Below, one piece after another: positions 46,383 through 54,773 of a stretch of 64,000 nt of DNA. Within the stretch, counting starts at the first letter, position 1. Each line of letters begins with the position of its first letter. The position numbers were made by a program, and so were the translations under genes. The notes beneath the pieces are model-generated. The model saw only the letters and a program-made list of their open reading frames with translations. It did no database searches and was not told the DNA's origin. The stretch lies in NCBI RefSeq assembly GCF_035920445.1, contig NZ_CP109162.1, positions 6,820,001 through 6,884,000 of the forward strand, read 5' to 3'. Source of the DNA: Nocardia sp. NBC_01730 (GTDB taxonomy: Bacteria > Actinomycetota > Actinomycetes > Mycobacteriales > Mycobacteriaceae).

Positions 46383-46847
46383 CTATACGGCGCAGGGCAC
46401 CGACGCGTAGTAGGCGACTGTGCACAAAGCTTCGCGCGTCAGTTTCCAGGTTCCGTCGATCTGACGCCAGGACACCTCGATGAGCGGGAGGTCCTCGAAG
46501 CCGTCGACCGCGGTCTTCAGCTGGGCGGTGAGACTGTCGCCATGCGCGTCGACCGGGCCGACGACCGACCAGCGGTAGCTCGGGAACATCGCGATCCTGG
46601 CCGCGACTTGGTCCGCGATCGACACACCCGGATCGCCTGCTTCCAGCTCCGCGGCCCGGCCTGCGCGTGACGCGCCGGTGTTCAGCACCAGTTGCAGCTT
46701 GGACTGCAGCTCACCGACCGACGGTGCCGCGGTGTGGGCGATCGACGGCGCTGCGGTCGCGGTCGCGGCGGTGCCGATGGTGCCGACCAGGGTGGCGGCG
46801 GTGAGGGCGAACGCGGCGATTGCCGCGCGCGTGGAGCGCTTGATCAT
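46383..46847 (-). CDS. MTB12-like secreted protein
   Basis: The 154-residue protein has a Sec signal peptide (RAAIAAFALTAATLVGTIGT, cleavage near TATAA-PS). The mature part resembles the low-molecular-weight antigen MTB12 group: an APSVGELQSKLQLVLNTGAS helix, strands, then DGTWKLTREALCTV. A Cys pair near the end (CTVAYYASVPC) could form a disulfide. Function unknown; its iron-box setting suggests a role in iron limitation, such as siderophore or heme handling at the envelope. It is divergent from the lysine hydroxylase gene. Confidence 0.78.
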   Translation of the reverse strand: MIKRSTRAAIAAFALTAATLVGTIGTAATATAAPSIAHTAAPSVGELQSKLQLVLNTGASRAGRAAELEAGDPGVSIADQVAARIAMFPSYRWSVVGPVDAHGDSLTAQLKTAVDGFEDLPLIEVSWRQIDGTWKLTREALCTVAYYASVPCAV

Positions 46848-46922
46848 CTGAGTTTCCGTTCGTTCGGTGTGCGGTCGTCCGGCGCCTGGGTTTTCGCCGC
46901 GGCAGCGGTACTCCTAGCAATA

Positions 46923-46941
46923 TAAGGTAAGCCTATGCAAA
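46923..46941. promoter_or_regulatory. IdeR iron box in a divergent promoter region
   Basis: TAAGGTAAGCCTATGCAAA matches the consensus at about 14 of 19 positions (reverse strand). It lies between the MTB12-like gene (start 46847, left) and the lysine hydroxylase gene (start 47047, right) and could control both. Confidence 0.65.
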
Positions 46942-47046
46942 TATGGGCGGACGCCAAATAGGATGCCGTGAGGTTCGCGAGACGCCGGCGACCGTCTGCG
47001 CAGCTGAATGCTCGATCCGATAGCTGTGTGGTGGCTGGAATCACAG

Positions 47047-48345
47047 ATGGGAGAACCGGTGGACAGACTGCTTGTGGTGGGTGCGGGGCCGAAGGCCATG
47101 GCCGTCGCGGCAAAGTCGCATGTACTGCGCGAGCTGGGTCTGCCCGCGCCGCAGGTGATCGTCGTGGAATCGCATGCGGTGGGCGGTAACTGGCTGTCCA
47201 GCGGCGGCTGGACCGATGGTCGGCACCGGCTCGGCACCAGTCCGGAGAAGGATGTGGGTTTTCCTTACCGCTCGACCTGGTCGCGCAGGCACAACAGTGC
47301 GATCAACGACGCGATGATGGCCTTCAGCTGGACGTCGTTCCTGGTCGAGCGCGGCATGTTCGCCGAATGGATCGACAGGGGCCGCCCGAGTCCGCAGCAT
47401 CATGTCTGGGCCAAATACCTGCAGTGGGTCGCCAGGAAGACCGATGTCGAGCTCGTGCTCGGTTCGGTGCGCAAGATCTCCGCGGCGGCCGATGGCTGGC
47501 TGGTCTCGGTGATCGACGCGGATGGTGTCGTCGCCGAGATCGATGCGGACCGGCTGATGATCACCGGACCGGGCGACAGTGGGCGCGCGCTGGTCGACCA
47601 CCCGAAGGTGTTGAGCATCGCGGACTTCTGGGATCTCGCGGGCCGTCGCCAGCTGCCGGTGTCGTCGCGGGCCGCGGTGATCGGCGGCGGCGAGACCGGC
47701 GGCTCGGCGATGGACGAACTGGTCCGCCACGACGTGCTGACCGTTTCGGTGATCTCGCCCTCGGCCACGATCTACACCCGTGGCGAGAGCTACTTCGAGA
47801 ACTCGCTGTACAGCGATCCGGTCAAGTGGCGGGCGCTGAGCATCGCGGAGCGCCGCGACGTGGTCCGGCGCACCGACCGCGGCGTGTTCTCGGTGCGGGT
47901 GCAGGAGAACCTGTTGGGCGACAGCCGTGTTCACCACCTGCAGGGGCGGGTCGTGCGGGTAGTCGAGCAGGGCGAGGGCATCGCGCTCACCCTGCGCAAT
48001 GAGCAGCGCCCGGACCAGGTGCATGCCTTCGATCTCGTGGTCGACGCGACCGGGGGGCAGCCACTGTGGTTCTTGGACATGTTCGACGCGGATGCCGCGG
48101 ACCTGGTCGAGCTGGCGATCGGCGGGCCGATCACCCAGGCGCGGATTGAGGCGTCGATCGGCCATGACCTGGCGGTGTCCGGGCTCGAGGCGAAGCTCTA
48201 TCTGCCGAATCTCGCGGGTCTGGCTCAGGGGCCGGGTTTCCCGAACCTCAGCTGCCTCGGCGAACTTTCGGATCGGGTGCTTTCCACGGAGCCGGTCGGA
48301 TCCGGGTCGATCAGGCGGGCCGCCCCAACGTCCGCTCATAGATAG
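47047..48345 (+). CDS. nbtG: L-lysine N6-hydroxylase (MbtG/NbtG-like)
   Basis: The 432-residue flavoprotein has the FAD motif VVGAGPKAM and the NADPH motif VIGGGETGGSAMDEL, with the MbtG-type HRLGTSPEKDVGFPY segment. It hydroxylates the side-chain amine of lysine (free or peptide-borne), giving the hydroxamate iron ligands of mycobactin/nocobactin siderophores. The ATG at 47047 aligns with the start of MbtG-type proteins; an in-frame ATG at 47008 would add a non-conserved stretch. The stop overlaps the next iron box. Confidence 0.88.
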   Translation: MGEPVDRLLVVGAGPKAMAVAAKSHVLRELGLPAPQVIVVESHAVGGNWLSSGGWTDGRHRLGTSPEKDVGFPYRSTWSRRHNSAINDAMMAFSWTSFLVERGMFAEWIDRGRPSPQHHVWAKYLQWVARKTDVELVLGSVRKISAAADGWLVSVIDADGVVAEIDADRLMITGPGDSGRALVDHPKVLSIADFWDLAGRRQLPVSSRAAVIGGGETGGSAMDELVRHDVLTVSVISPSATIYTRGESYFENSLYSDPVKWRALSIAERRDVVRRTDRGVFSVRVQENLLGDSRVHHLQGRVVRVVEQGEGIALTLRNEQRPDQVHAFDLVVDATGGQPLWFLDMFDADAADLVELAIGGPITQARIEASIGHDLAVSGLEAKLYLPNLAGLAQGPGFPNLSCLGELSDRVLSTEPVGSGSIRRAAPTSAHR

Positions 48346-48360
48346 GCTAGCCTAGCCTTA
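48342..48360. promoter_or_regulatory. IdeR iron box before the formyltransferase gene
   Basis: ATAGGCTAGCCTAGCCTTA matches the consensus at 14 of 19 positions. It overlaps the stop codon of the lysine hydroxylase gene and lies 29 bp before the next start, giving the downstream genes an internal iron-controlled promoter. Confidence 0.65.
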
Positions 48361-48388
48361 CTGGCCATCGAGGATGAGAGTTCGGTTC

Positions 48389-49330
48389 ATGCGTATCGTG
48401 TCGTTCGGCTTCCAGACCTGGGGCCGTAAAACCCTGCAGGCTCTGCTCGATTCGGAGCATGAGGTGGTGCTCGCGGTGACCCATCCGGCAAGTGCCCAGT
48501 CCTACAAGGCGATCTGGTCGGATTCGGTCGAGGAACTGGCCCGCGAGCGCGGCATTCCGGTGCATCTGACCGAACGGGCCGACACGGAGACCATCGATCT
48601 GGTCAAGCGGGCCGAGCCGGATGTCATTGTGGTGAACAGCTGGTACACCTGGATGCCGTCGGAGCTGTACAGTCTGCCGCCGCACGGCACGCTCAATCTG
48701 CACGACTCGCTGCTACCGAAGTTCACCGGCTTCTCGCCGGTGTTGTGGGCATTGATCAGCGGTGCGTCCGAATTCGGGCTCACCGTGCACCGCATGGACG
48801 AGCAGTTGGACACCGGCGACATCCTTGTGCAGCGCTCGCTGCCGATCGGGCCGACCGCCACCGGGACCGAGCTGGTCGAAGCCGGGATGGAGCTGATTCC
48901 CGGCGCACTGCGAGAGGCGCTGAGCGCCCTCGAGTCCGGTACCGCGCAGTGGCGGCCGCAGAACAAGGCCGAGCGAACCTACTTCCACAAGCGGTCCGCG
49001 CGCGACAGCCGGATCGATTGGTCGTTGTCCGCGGTCGATCTGGAGCGCTTCGTGCGCGCGCTGTCCGAACCGTATCCGCGCGCGTTCAGCAGCTACCGCG
49101 GCGAGAAGGTCGAGATTCTGGCCGCCGAGGTGTCCGCGGCACGCTACGGCGGCACCGTGGGGCGGGTAGTGGTCCAGGAAAGCGGCGGTGTCGTGGTGTG
49201 CGGGTCGGACGCGATTCGTGGACGCAACCGCGGCCTGGTGATCACCCGTGTGCGCACAGCGGATGGCGTCGAACACTCTGGAGCCGAATTCTTCACGCGC
49301 GGGGGATATCTCACCGACGCACCGGAGTGA
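48389..49330 (+). CDS. nbtH: Formyltransferase acting on N-hydroxylysine (Fmt-like)
   Basis: The 313-residue protein belongs to the methionyl-tRNA formyltransferase superfamily. It has NLHDSLLPKFTGFSPVLWAL, which holds the substrate loop in the family's usual HxSLLP position, and the C-terminal RNA/OB-like domain. Next to a lysine N6-hydroxylase it should formylate hydroxylysine to N6-formyl-N6-hydroxylysine, the residue found in nocobactin and brasilibactin. The ATG at 48389 (MRIVSFGFQTWG) fits the family; 48374 is an alternative. The gene symbol follows N. farcinica usage as I remember it. Confidence 0.82.
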   Translation: MRIVSFGFQTWGRKTLQALLDSEHEVVLAVTHPASAQSYKAIWSDSVEELARERGIPVHLTERADTETIDLVKRAEPDVIVVNSWYTWMPSELYSLPPHGTLNLHDSLLPKFTGFSPVLWALISGASEFGLTVHRMDEQLDTGDILVQRSLPIGPTATGTELVEAGMELIPGALREALSALESGTAQWRPQNKAERTYFHKRSARDSRIDWSLSAVDLERFVRALSEPYPRAFSSYRGEKVEILAAEVSAARYGGTVGRVVVQESGGVVVCGSDAIRGRNRGLVITRVRTADGVEHSGAEFFTRGGYLTDAPE

Positions 49331-49391
49331 GCCGCTATTCGTGGCAAGCCTGCCGGAATCAAATGTCCGACCTGGGAGGTCGAAGGAATTC

Positions 49392-52300
49392 ATGTCGACC
49401 ATAGCCAACGACGCGAAGCGTTCGCAGCGCCGTCGAGCCGCATCGTGGCTGATCGGCAGCGCAGCGACGCCCACCCGGTCGGCAGGCGAGCAAAAACCGC
49501 TGTCTTCGGCACAGCGGCGCGCCTGGTTCCTGCAGACCCGCGATCCCGAGGACGTCACGCTCAATATCGGAATCGCGTATCGGCTGACCGGCTCACTGGA
49601 CCCCGAACGACTACGCGCCGCCGCCGAGGTAGTTGTCGCCCGGCACGAGATCCTGCGCACCACCTATGGGCTCGACGCGGAGGGCGAGCCCTACCAGATC
49701 GTGCGGAACGGTCCTTCGAGCTGGCAGGAACACGATCTTTCCGAGCTGCCCGTGTCGAGCCGTGCACGTAGGCTCGAGGTGCTGTCGCGGCGCGAACTCG
49801 GCCGACCGTTCGATCTGACCACCGATGCCCCGATGCGGATGACGCTGATCCGCACGGGCGCGGAGGAATTCGTCCTGGTGCTCGTGGCGCACACCATCGC
49901 GTGGGACGACCGCTCGTGGATTGTCTTCGCCGCCGATCTGAACGCCGCCTACAGCGGCGCCCAATTGTCCGAACCGCCACAGCTATTCGCCGAGGCAGCG
50001 GCGCTCGATGACGCCGAACCCGATGACGCCGCGGTGGAATTCTGGCGCCGGCTCCTGAGTCCGCTGCCGGAGTCGCCGGTGCTGCCGGGCAAAGCGCTGT
50101 CCGCAAGCGGAACACGTCGGACCGGGCGCTGTGCCAGAGAGCTGCCGCGTGAACTCCTGTCCCGGGTGGACGCATTCGCTCGCGATCACGCGTCCACGTC
50201 GTTCGCCGTGCTGCTCGCCGGGTATCACGCGGTGATCCACCGCTACACCGCGGCAACGGATTTTCTGGTCGCGGTTCCGGCGAGCACCCGCGACGCCGCC
50301 GCGGAATCGGTTGTCGGTTACTTCGGCAATACTCTGCTGCTGCGTGCCACACCGCGATCGGCGGACACCTTCGCGAATGTCGCCGCGACCGTGCGCGATA
50401 TGTGTGCCGAGGCGTTCGCGCACCGGCAGGTCGGCATCGATCGGGTCATCCACGCCGTGAATCCGAATCGCACCGGTGGCCGGGACGGTCTGGAACAGCT
50501 GGTACCCCTGGGCTTCGGGGTGTGTGAGCGCGGTCGCGGACTCGAGCTCGGCGGCTGCACCGCGATTCCGCTCGAGCTCGGCAGCCCGGTGGCGCCGGTC
50601 CCGCTGCGGCTCACCGTCGTGCTCGACCAGGCGGGTCCCCGCATCGAGGCCGAATACTGGGACGATCAGTTCGAGCGCGGCCTGGTAGAGCAGTTGCTGA
50701 TGCACTACGAGCAGCTGCTGGACAGTGCGCTTGCCGAGCCGCACGGCCGCATCGGCGATCTCGACATGTTCGGTGACGACGATTGCGCACTGCTGCTCGC
50801 GTTGTCGCGCGGCGAACTGGTCGACACCTCGCCGACCACCATGGTCGCGCTGTTCGAGCGCCGCGTGTCGGCGGCGCCGAACTCGGTCGCGGTGGTCGCG
50901 CCCCAGCACGACGGGGCCGATGTGGAGCTGACCTACGCGATGCTGAACCGCCGTACAAACCGTTTGGCACACTGGCTGATCGGACAGGGAGTTGGTGCCG
51001 AGGACATCGTCGCGCTGCGTATCACCAATTCGGTGGAGTTCGTGGTCGCGGCGCTCGGCGTGCTCAAAGCGGGCGCGGCCTACTTGCCGATCGATCCGGC
51101 CTATCCGGACGAGCGGATCGATCTGATCGACCGGGATGCACGGCCCCGGATCCTGCTCGGCTCGGTCGAATTGGCGGCCGCGGAAGAGGCGAGTGTCAGC
51201 CTGCCCGAGCGCAATCCATCCGATGACGACCGGGTGCGCCCGCTGCGTCCCGGCAATCTCGCCTACGTCATCTACACCTCGGGATCGACAGGAACGCCCA
51301 AGGGTGTGCTGGTTTCGCACGCTGCCATCGCCGACCACCTGGAGGGGTTCAGCGCCGAGTGGGGGATTACGGCAGCGGACCGATTGCTACAGTCGTCGTC
51401 GGTCAGCTTCGACGCCTCCTTGCTCGACATCTTCGTCACGTTGACTGTGGGCGCGCGGCTGGTGATTCCGAAACCCGGCGCGTTCAGCGACATCCCCTAT
51501 GTCGCCGACCTGATCGCGCGGTGCGGCGTCACCGTGCTGCACATGGTTCCGTCCATGCTGAGCACCTTCCTGCTGCTGCCCGATGTGCGCGAGTGGCGGG
51601 CGCTGCGGCATGTCCCGGTCGGCGGCGAGGCGCTGCTCGGCGAGGTGGCTGACCGGTTCGCCGGTGTCTTCGACGCCGAACTGCGTAATCACTATGGCCC
51701 CACCGAGGCGGTGGTTTCGGCGACGCATATGCCGGTCGAGGGCCCGCAGGGCACCCGCATCGTGCCGATCGGCGTCCCGAATCGCAATGTCTACGTGTAC
51801 CTGCTCGATGAGCGGTTGCAGCTGGTTCCTGCTGGTGTGGTCGGTGAGATCTATCTGGGCGGTGCGCAATTGGCTCGCGGCTACCTCGACCGCCGTGGGC
51901 GCACCGCGGAACGGTTCGTCGCCGACCCGTTTCTCCCTGGGCAGCGGCTGTACCGCACCGGCGACCTGGCCCGCCGCAATGGCGACGGTGAGCTCGAGTT
52001 CGTCGGCCGCGCCGATGACCAGGTGAAGGTGCGTGGGTTCCGTATCGAGCTCGGCGAGGTGCAGGCCGCGATCGCGAGCCATCCGGATGTCGGTCATTGT
52101 GTGGTGATCGCGGTGGCGGACGGGGCGGTGGGGACGATGCTGGTCACCTACCTCGTCCCGGTCGACGGGACCGGCCTCGACCTGGAGCAGGTGCGCGCGC
52201 ACGCCGCGGCGAGCCTGCCCGAGTACATGGTTCCGTCGGCGTTCGCCGTGCTCGACGAGATCCCGCTCACCACGCACGGCAAGCTGGATAAGCGCGCGCT

Positions 52301-53636
52301 GCCCGCGCCCGTGCGGTGCACCGACCGCGGCTACCGGAAACCAGTCACTGCCATCGAGATTCGCGTCGCCGAGCTGTATGCGGAGATCTTCGGTCTGCAC
52401 CGCGTCGGCGCGGATGACTCGTTCTTCGAACTCGGCGGGCATTCGCTGCTGGCCAACCGGCTGGTTTTGCGGCTTCGCGCCGAGTTCGGCGTCGAGATCG
52501 ATGTGCGTGTCCTCTTCGGTGCGCCGACCGTCGTGGGACTCGCCGCGCTGATCGAGGCGACTCCCGTTGCCGCGCCGGATGTGCTGACCGCCGATGAGCG
52601 CCACCGCATGCTCGGTGAGTGGGCGACCGGTGTGGAACTGTCGGACATTCCAGAGATCACCGAACTGGTCCGCCGTGGTCGTGCGATTCCTGGCATTCGG
52701 ATCGCAGTGCGTTGCGGCGCACTGGCTCTCACCTACGAGGAGCTGTTCGCACGCCTGGACGCCGGAGTGGAGGACCACGGAACGGCGGCGGGCGTGTCGG
52801 TCGACCGGCTGGTTCCGCTGCTGGCCGCCCTCGGCGGCATTGCTCCGGACCGAGGTCTCGTGGTCGGTACCGGGTCGGAGACCGTCGTGCTGTCCGGTGC
52901 CGCTCTGGCGGCCGCCGTCGCGGACCGCCGTGCGGTCGCCGCCGAACACCGCTGCAGGCACTCGGATCCCGCGTACGGCTCGGCGGATGTCCGGCTGATT
53001 GCCGCCGGGTGGAGCGATGCCCAGGTGGCGGTAGAAATGCTCGCCGCCCTCGCTGACGGTGCGACGCTGATCGTCGCCACGGAAGCGCAGCGGGCGAATA
53101 CAGTGGAGCTGGCCGAGGTCATCGTGACCCATGCGGTCACACATGTGGTCGCCTCCGCGGAGACGGTCGCCCGGATAGCGCGCGCCGATGGTGTGCTGCT
53201 GCCGACCATCCGGCGCTGGGATATAACCGGAACCGATTCGGCCCCAATGCTCCCCGTCCGCCTCGCCGCTGTCGCGCCCGAATCGGTCGCTACCTTTGCC
53301 TACACCGTGCCTGCCTGCGCGGGGCTGGTGGCGCGCGGTCCGCTCGACGGCACCGGACGCACTCGCCCGATTCCAGGCAGCCGGGTTCTGGTGCTGGACG
53401 AGTCGCGACAACCCGTGCCGCCCGGCGTGATCGGCGAGGTGTATGTCGGCGGCGCCGCGCTGGCGACCGGCTATGCCGGCACGCCCGCCGTGGACCGATT
53501 CGTGGCCGACCCGTTCCTGGCGGGCGCCCGGTTGTTTCGGTCCGGAGACCACGCCCGCTGGACCACCGAGGGGTGGTTGGTATTGGACCCGCGCGACCAC
53601 GCGCCGGTCGGTGACGCTGAGGAGTTGACGGAATGA
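49392..53636 (+). CDS. MbtE-like NRPS (C-A-PCP plus degenerate adenylation tail)
   Basis: The 1414-residue protein starts at ATG 49392 (AAGGA upstream). Domains: condensation (residues about 35-470; the HHxxxDG motif is AHTIAWDD, without the second His); adenylation (about 500-975; YTSGSTGTPKG, NHYGPTE, YRTGDL); carrier (about 985-1060; ELGGHSLLANR); then a degenerate adenylation-like tail (about 1110-1414; EVYVGGAALATGYAG, FRSGDHARW) with no P-loop and no second carrier. Hand-aligned pocket residues are D-A-L-H-P-G-H-V-S. Gene order with lysine hydroxylase and formyltransferase suggests it loads the central hydroxamate lysine. MbtE of M. tuberculosis also seems longer than C-A-PCP requires. 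It overlaps the next gene by 4 bp. Confidence 0.9.
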   Translation: MSTIANDAKRSQRRRAASWLIGSAATPTRSAGEQKPLSSAQRRAWFLQTRDPEDVTLNIGIAYRLTGSLDPERLRAAAEVVVARHEILRTTYGLDAEGEPYQIVRNGPSSWQEHDLSELPVSSRARRLEVLSRRELGRPFDLTTDAPMRMTLIRTGAEEFVLVLVAHTIAWDDRSWIVFAADLNAAYSGAQLSEPPQLFAEAAALDDAEPDDAAVEFWRRLLSPLPESPVLPGKALSASGTRRTGRCARELPRELLSRVDAFARDHASTSFAVLLAGYHAVIHRYTAATDFLVAVPASTRDAAAESVVGYFGNTLLLRATPRSADTFANVAATVRDMCAEAFAHRQVGIDRVIHAVNPNRTGGRDGLEQLVPLGFGVCERGRGLELGGCTAIPLELGSPVAPVPLRLTVVLDQAGPRIEAEYWDDQFERGLVEQLLMHYEQLLDSALAEPHGRIGDLDMFGDDDCALLLALSRGELVDTSPTTMVALFERRVSAAPNSVAVVAPQHDGADVELTYAMLNRRTNRLAHWLIGQGVGAEDIVALRITNSVEFVVAALGVLKAGAAYLPIDPAYPDERIDLIDRDARPRILLGSVELAAAEEASVSLPERNPSDDDRVRPLRPGNLAYVIYTSGSTGTPKGVLVSHAAIADHLEGFSAEWGITAADRLLQSSSVSFDASLLDIFVTLTVGARLVIPKPGAFSDIPYVADLIARCGVTVLHMVPSMLSTFLLLPDVREWRALRHVPVGGEALLGEVADRFAGVFDAELRNHYGPTEAVVSATHMPVEGPQGTRIVPIGVPNRNVYVYLLDERLQLVPAGVVGEIYLGGAQLARGYLDRRGRTAERFVADPFLPGQRLYRTGDLARRNGDGELEFVGRADDQVKVRGFRIELGEVQAAIASHPDVGHCVVIAVADGAVGTMLVTYLVPVDGTGLDLEQVRAHAAASLPEYMVPSAFAVLDEIPLTTHGKLDKRALPAPVRCTDRGYRKPVTAIEIRVAELYAEIFGLHRVGADDSFFELGGHSLLANRLVLRLRAEFGVEIDVRVLFGAPTVVGLAALIEATPVAAPDVLTADERHRMLGEWATGVELSDIPEITELVRRGRAIPGIRIAVRCGALALTYEELFARLDAGVEDHGTAAGVSVDRLVPLLAALGGIAPDRGLVVGTGSETVVLSGAALAAAVADRRAVAAEHRCRHSDPAYGSADVRLIAAGWSDAQVAVEMLAALADGATLIVATEAQRANTVELAEVIVTHAVTHVVASAETVARIARADGVLLPTIRRWDITGTDSAPMLPVRLAAVAPESVATFAYTVPACAGLVARGPLDGTGRTRPIPGSRVLVLDESRQPVPPGVIGEVYVGGAALATGYAGTPAVDRFVADPFLAGARLFRSGDHARWTTEGWLVLDPRDHAPVGDAEELTE

Positions 53637-54628
53637 AGCTGGGCGGAATGACGGCGGGTCGCGTCCGCGGTGTACTCGGACGGACCTGTCTCGCGATGAT
53701 GGGGGTGGGATTGCTGTGCACCGTGGTCTCCTGTGGGTCGGATGACCGGAGCGACAACGGGTCCGGCGCGGTGACCATTACGCACCGCCTCGGCGAGACC
53801 ACGGTCGAGGGCACCCCGCAGCGCGTGGTCACCCTCGGCAACCAGTGGTTGGACGCCACCCTGGCGCTCGGTGTTCCTCCGGTCGGTTATGCCGACAACA
53901 TTTCTCTCGGCGCGAAGTCGAAGGTGCCGTGGGCACCCGACTCGCTGGGCCAGGCCAAGGTGCTGAACATGGGTGCCGATGTGGCCGAGCAGATCGCCGC
54001 GCTGGAGCCGGATCTGATCCTGGTTCCCGGCTTCATGGTCGACAAGGCGATGTATGAGAAGCTGTCCCGGCTCGCGCCGACCATCGGGCCCGTGACAGCC
54101 GACGCACAGGTCGACCAGTGGTCCGACCAGGTGACCACGCTCGGCAAGGTGCTGCACAGGGAGGGTGAGGCGAGCCGGGTCGTCTCGAGTGTCGACGGGC
54201 GCATCGACGCGGTGGCCGAGCGCTATCCGGGCCTGAAAGGTAAGACCTTCCTCACCTGCATGTTGACCGGACCCGCGCAACTGATGGTGCTGGCGGATCC
54301 GAAGGACGGCTCGGCCGCGCTGTTCACCCGGCTGGGTATGGGCATTCCGGAGCGGATCGCACGCGAGGCGCCTACCGGCGGTCGGCTGGCCATGTCGCCG
54401 GAACGACTGGGCGACTTGACTTCCGACATGTTGATCTGCGGCGCGATGCCTGCCTTCGAGGAGAAGTTCAAGCAGCTGCCCGGCTACGCGGACTTGCCGT
54501 CGGTGCGGAACAACGGCATTGCTTTTGTCGACACGGTGACGATCAGCGCTATCAACACGCCGACCGCGTTGTCGGTGCCTTATGTCCTGGACAGGCTCGA
54601 TTCAACGTTCGCGGCGGTAGGCAAGTAG
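53633..54628 (+). CDS. Iron-siderophore ABC transporter substrate-binding lipoprotein (FecB-like)
   Basis: The 331-residue protein has a lipoprotein signal (basic start, GRTCLAMMGVGLLCTVVSC, lipid-modified Cys at the VVSC lipobox). The mature part is a class III periplasmic-binding protein of the FecB/FhuD type (RVVTLGNQWLDATLALGVPP, EQIAALEPDLILVPGF). It should bind the loaded siderophore outside the membrane and pass it to the uptake system. It starts by 4-bp overlap inside the NRPS operon, tying uptake directly to synthesis. Confidence 0.9.
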   Translation: MKLGGMTAGRVRGVLGRTCLAMMGVGLLCTVVSCGSDDRSDNGSGAVTITHRLGETTVEGTPQRVVTLGNQWLDATLALGVPPVGYADNISLGAKSKVPWAPDSLGQAKVLNMGADVAEQIAALEPDLILVPGFMVDKAMYEKLSRLAPTIGPVTADAQVDQWSDQVTTLGKVLHREGEASRVVSSVDGRIDAVAERYPGLKGKTFLTCMLTGPAQLMVLADPKDGSAALFTRLGMGIPERIAREAPTGGRLAMSPERLGDLTSDMLICGAMPAFEEKFKQLPGYADLPSVRNNGIAFVDTVTISAINTPTALSVPYVLDRLDSTFAAVGK

Positions 54629-54661
54629 GCCCGACCCGCACAGCCGGAGTCGCGGGATGTA

Positions 54662-54680
54662 TTAGGATAGGCTAACCTGC
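54662..54680. promoter_or_regulatory. IdeR iron box before the second NRPS block
   Basis: TTAGGATAGGCTAACCTGC matches the iron box at 16 of 19 positions. It lies 94 bp upstream of the next NRPS start and is the best box in the window. Confidence 0.85.
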
Positions 54681-54773
54681 ATATTGGCGTGATCGCACGC
54701 CCGAGATTTGATCGGTAGCAGAAGGCTGAAGTGGCGCCTCGGAGTGGCTGCTTCGGTGCCCGGAAGGATCGCA

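Noticed and set aside
51387..53600. Long minus-strand frame opposite the MbtE-like gene
   Set aside because: Shadow frame with biased composition and no recognisable domain; the plus strand encodes clear adenylation and carrier motifs.
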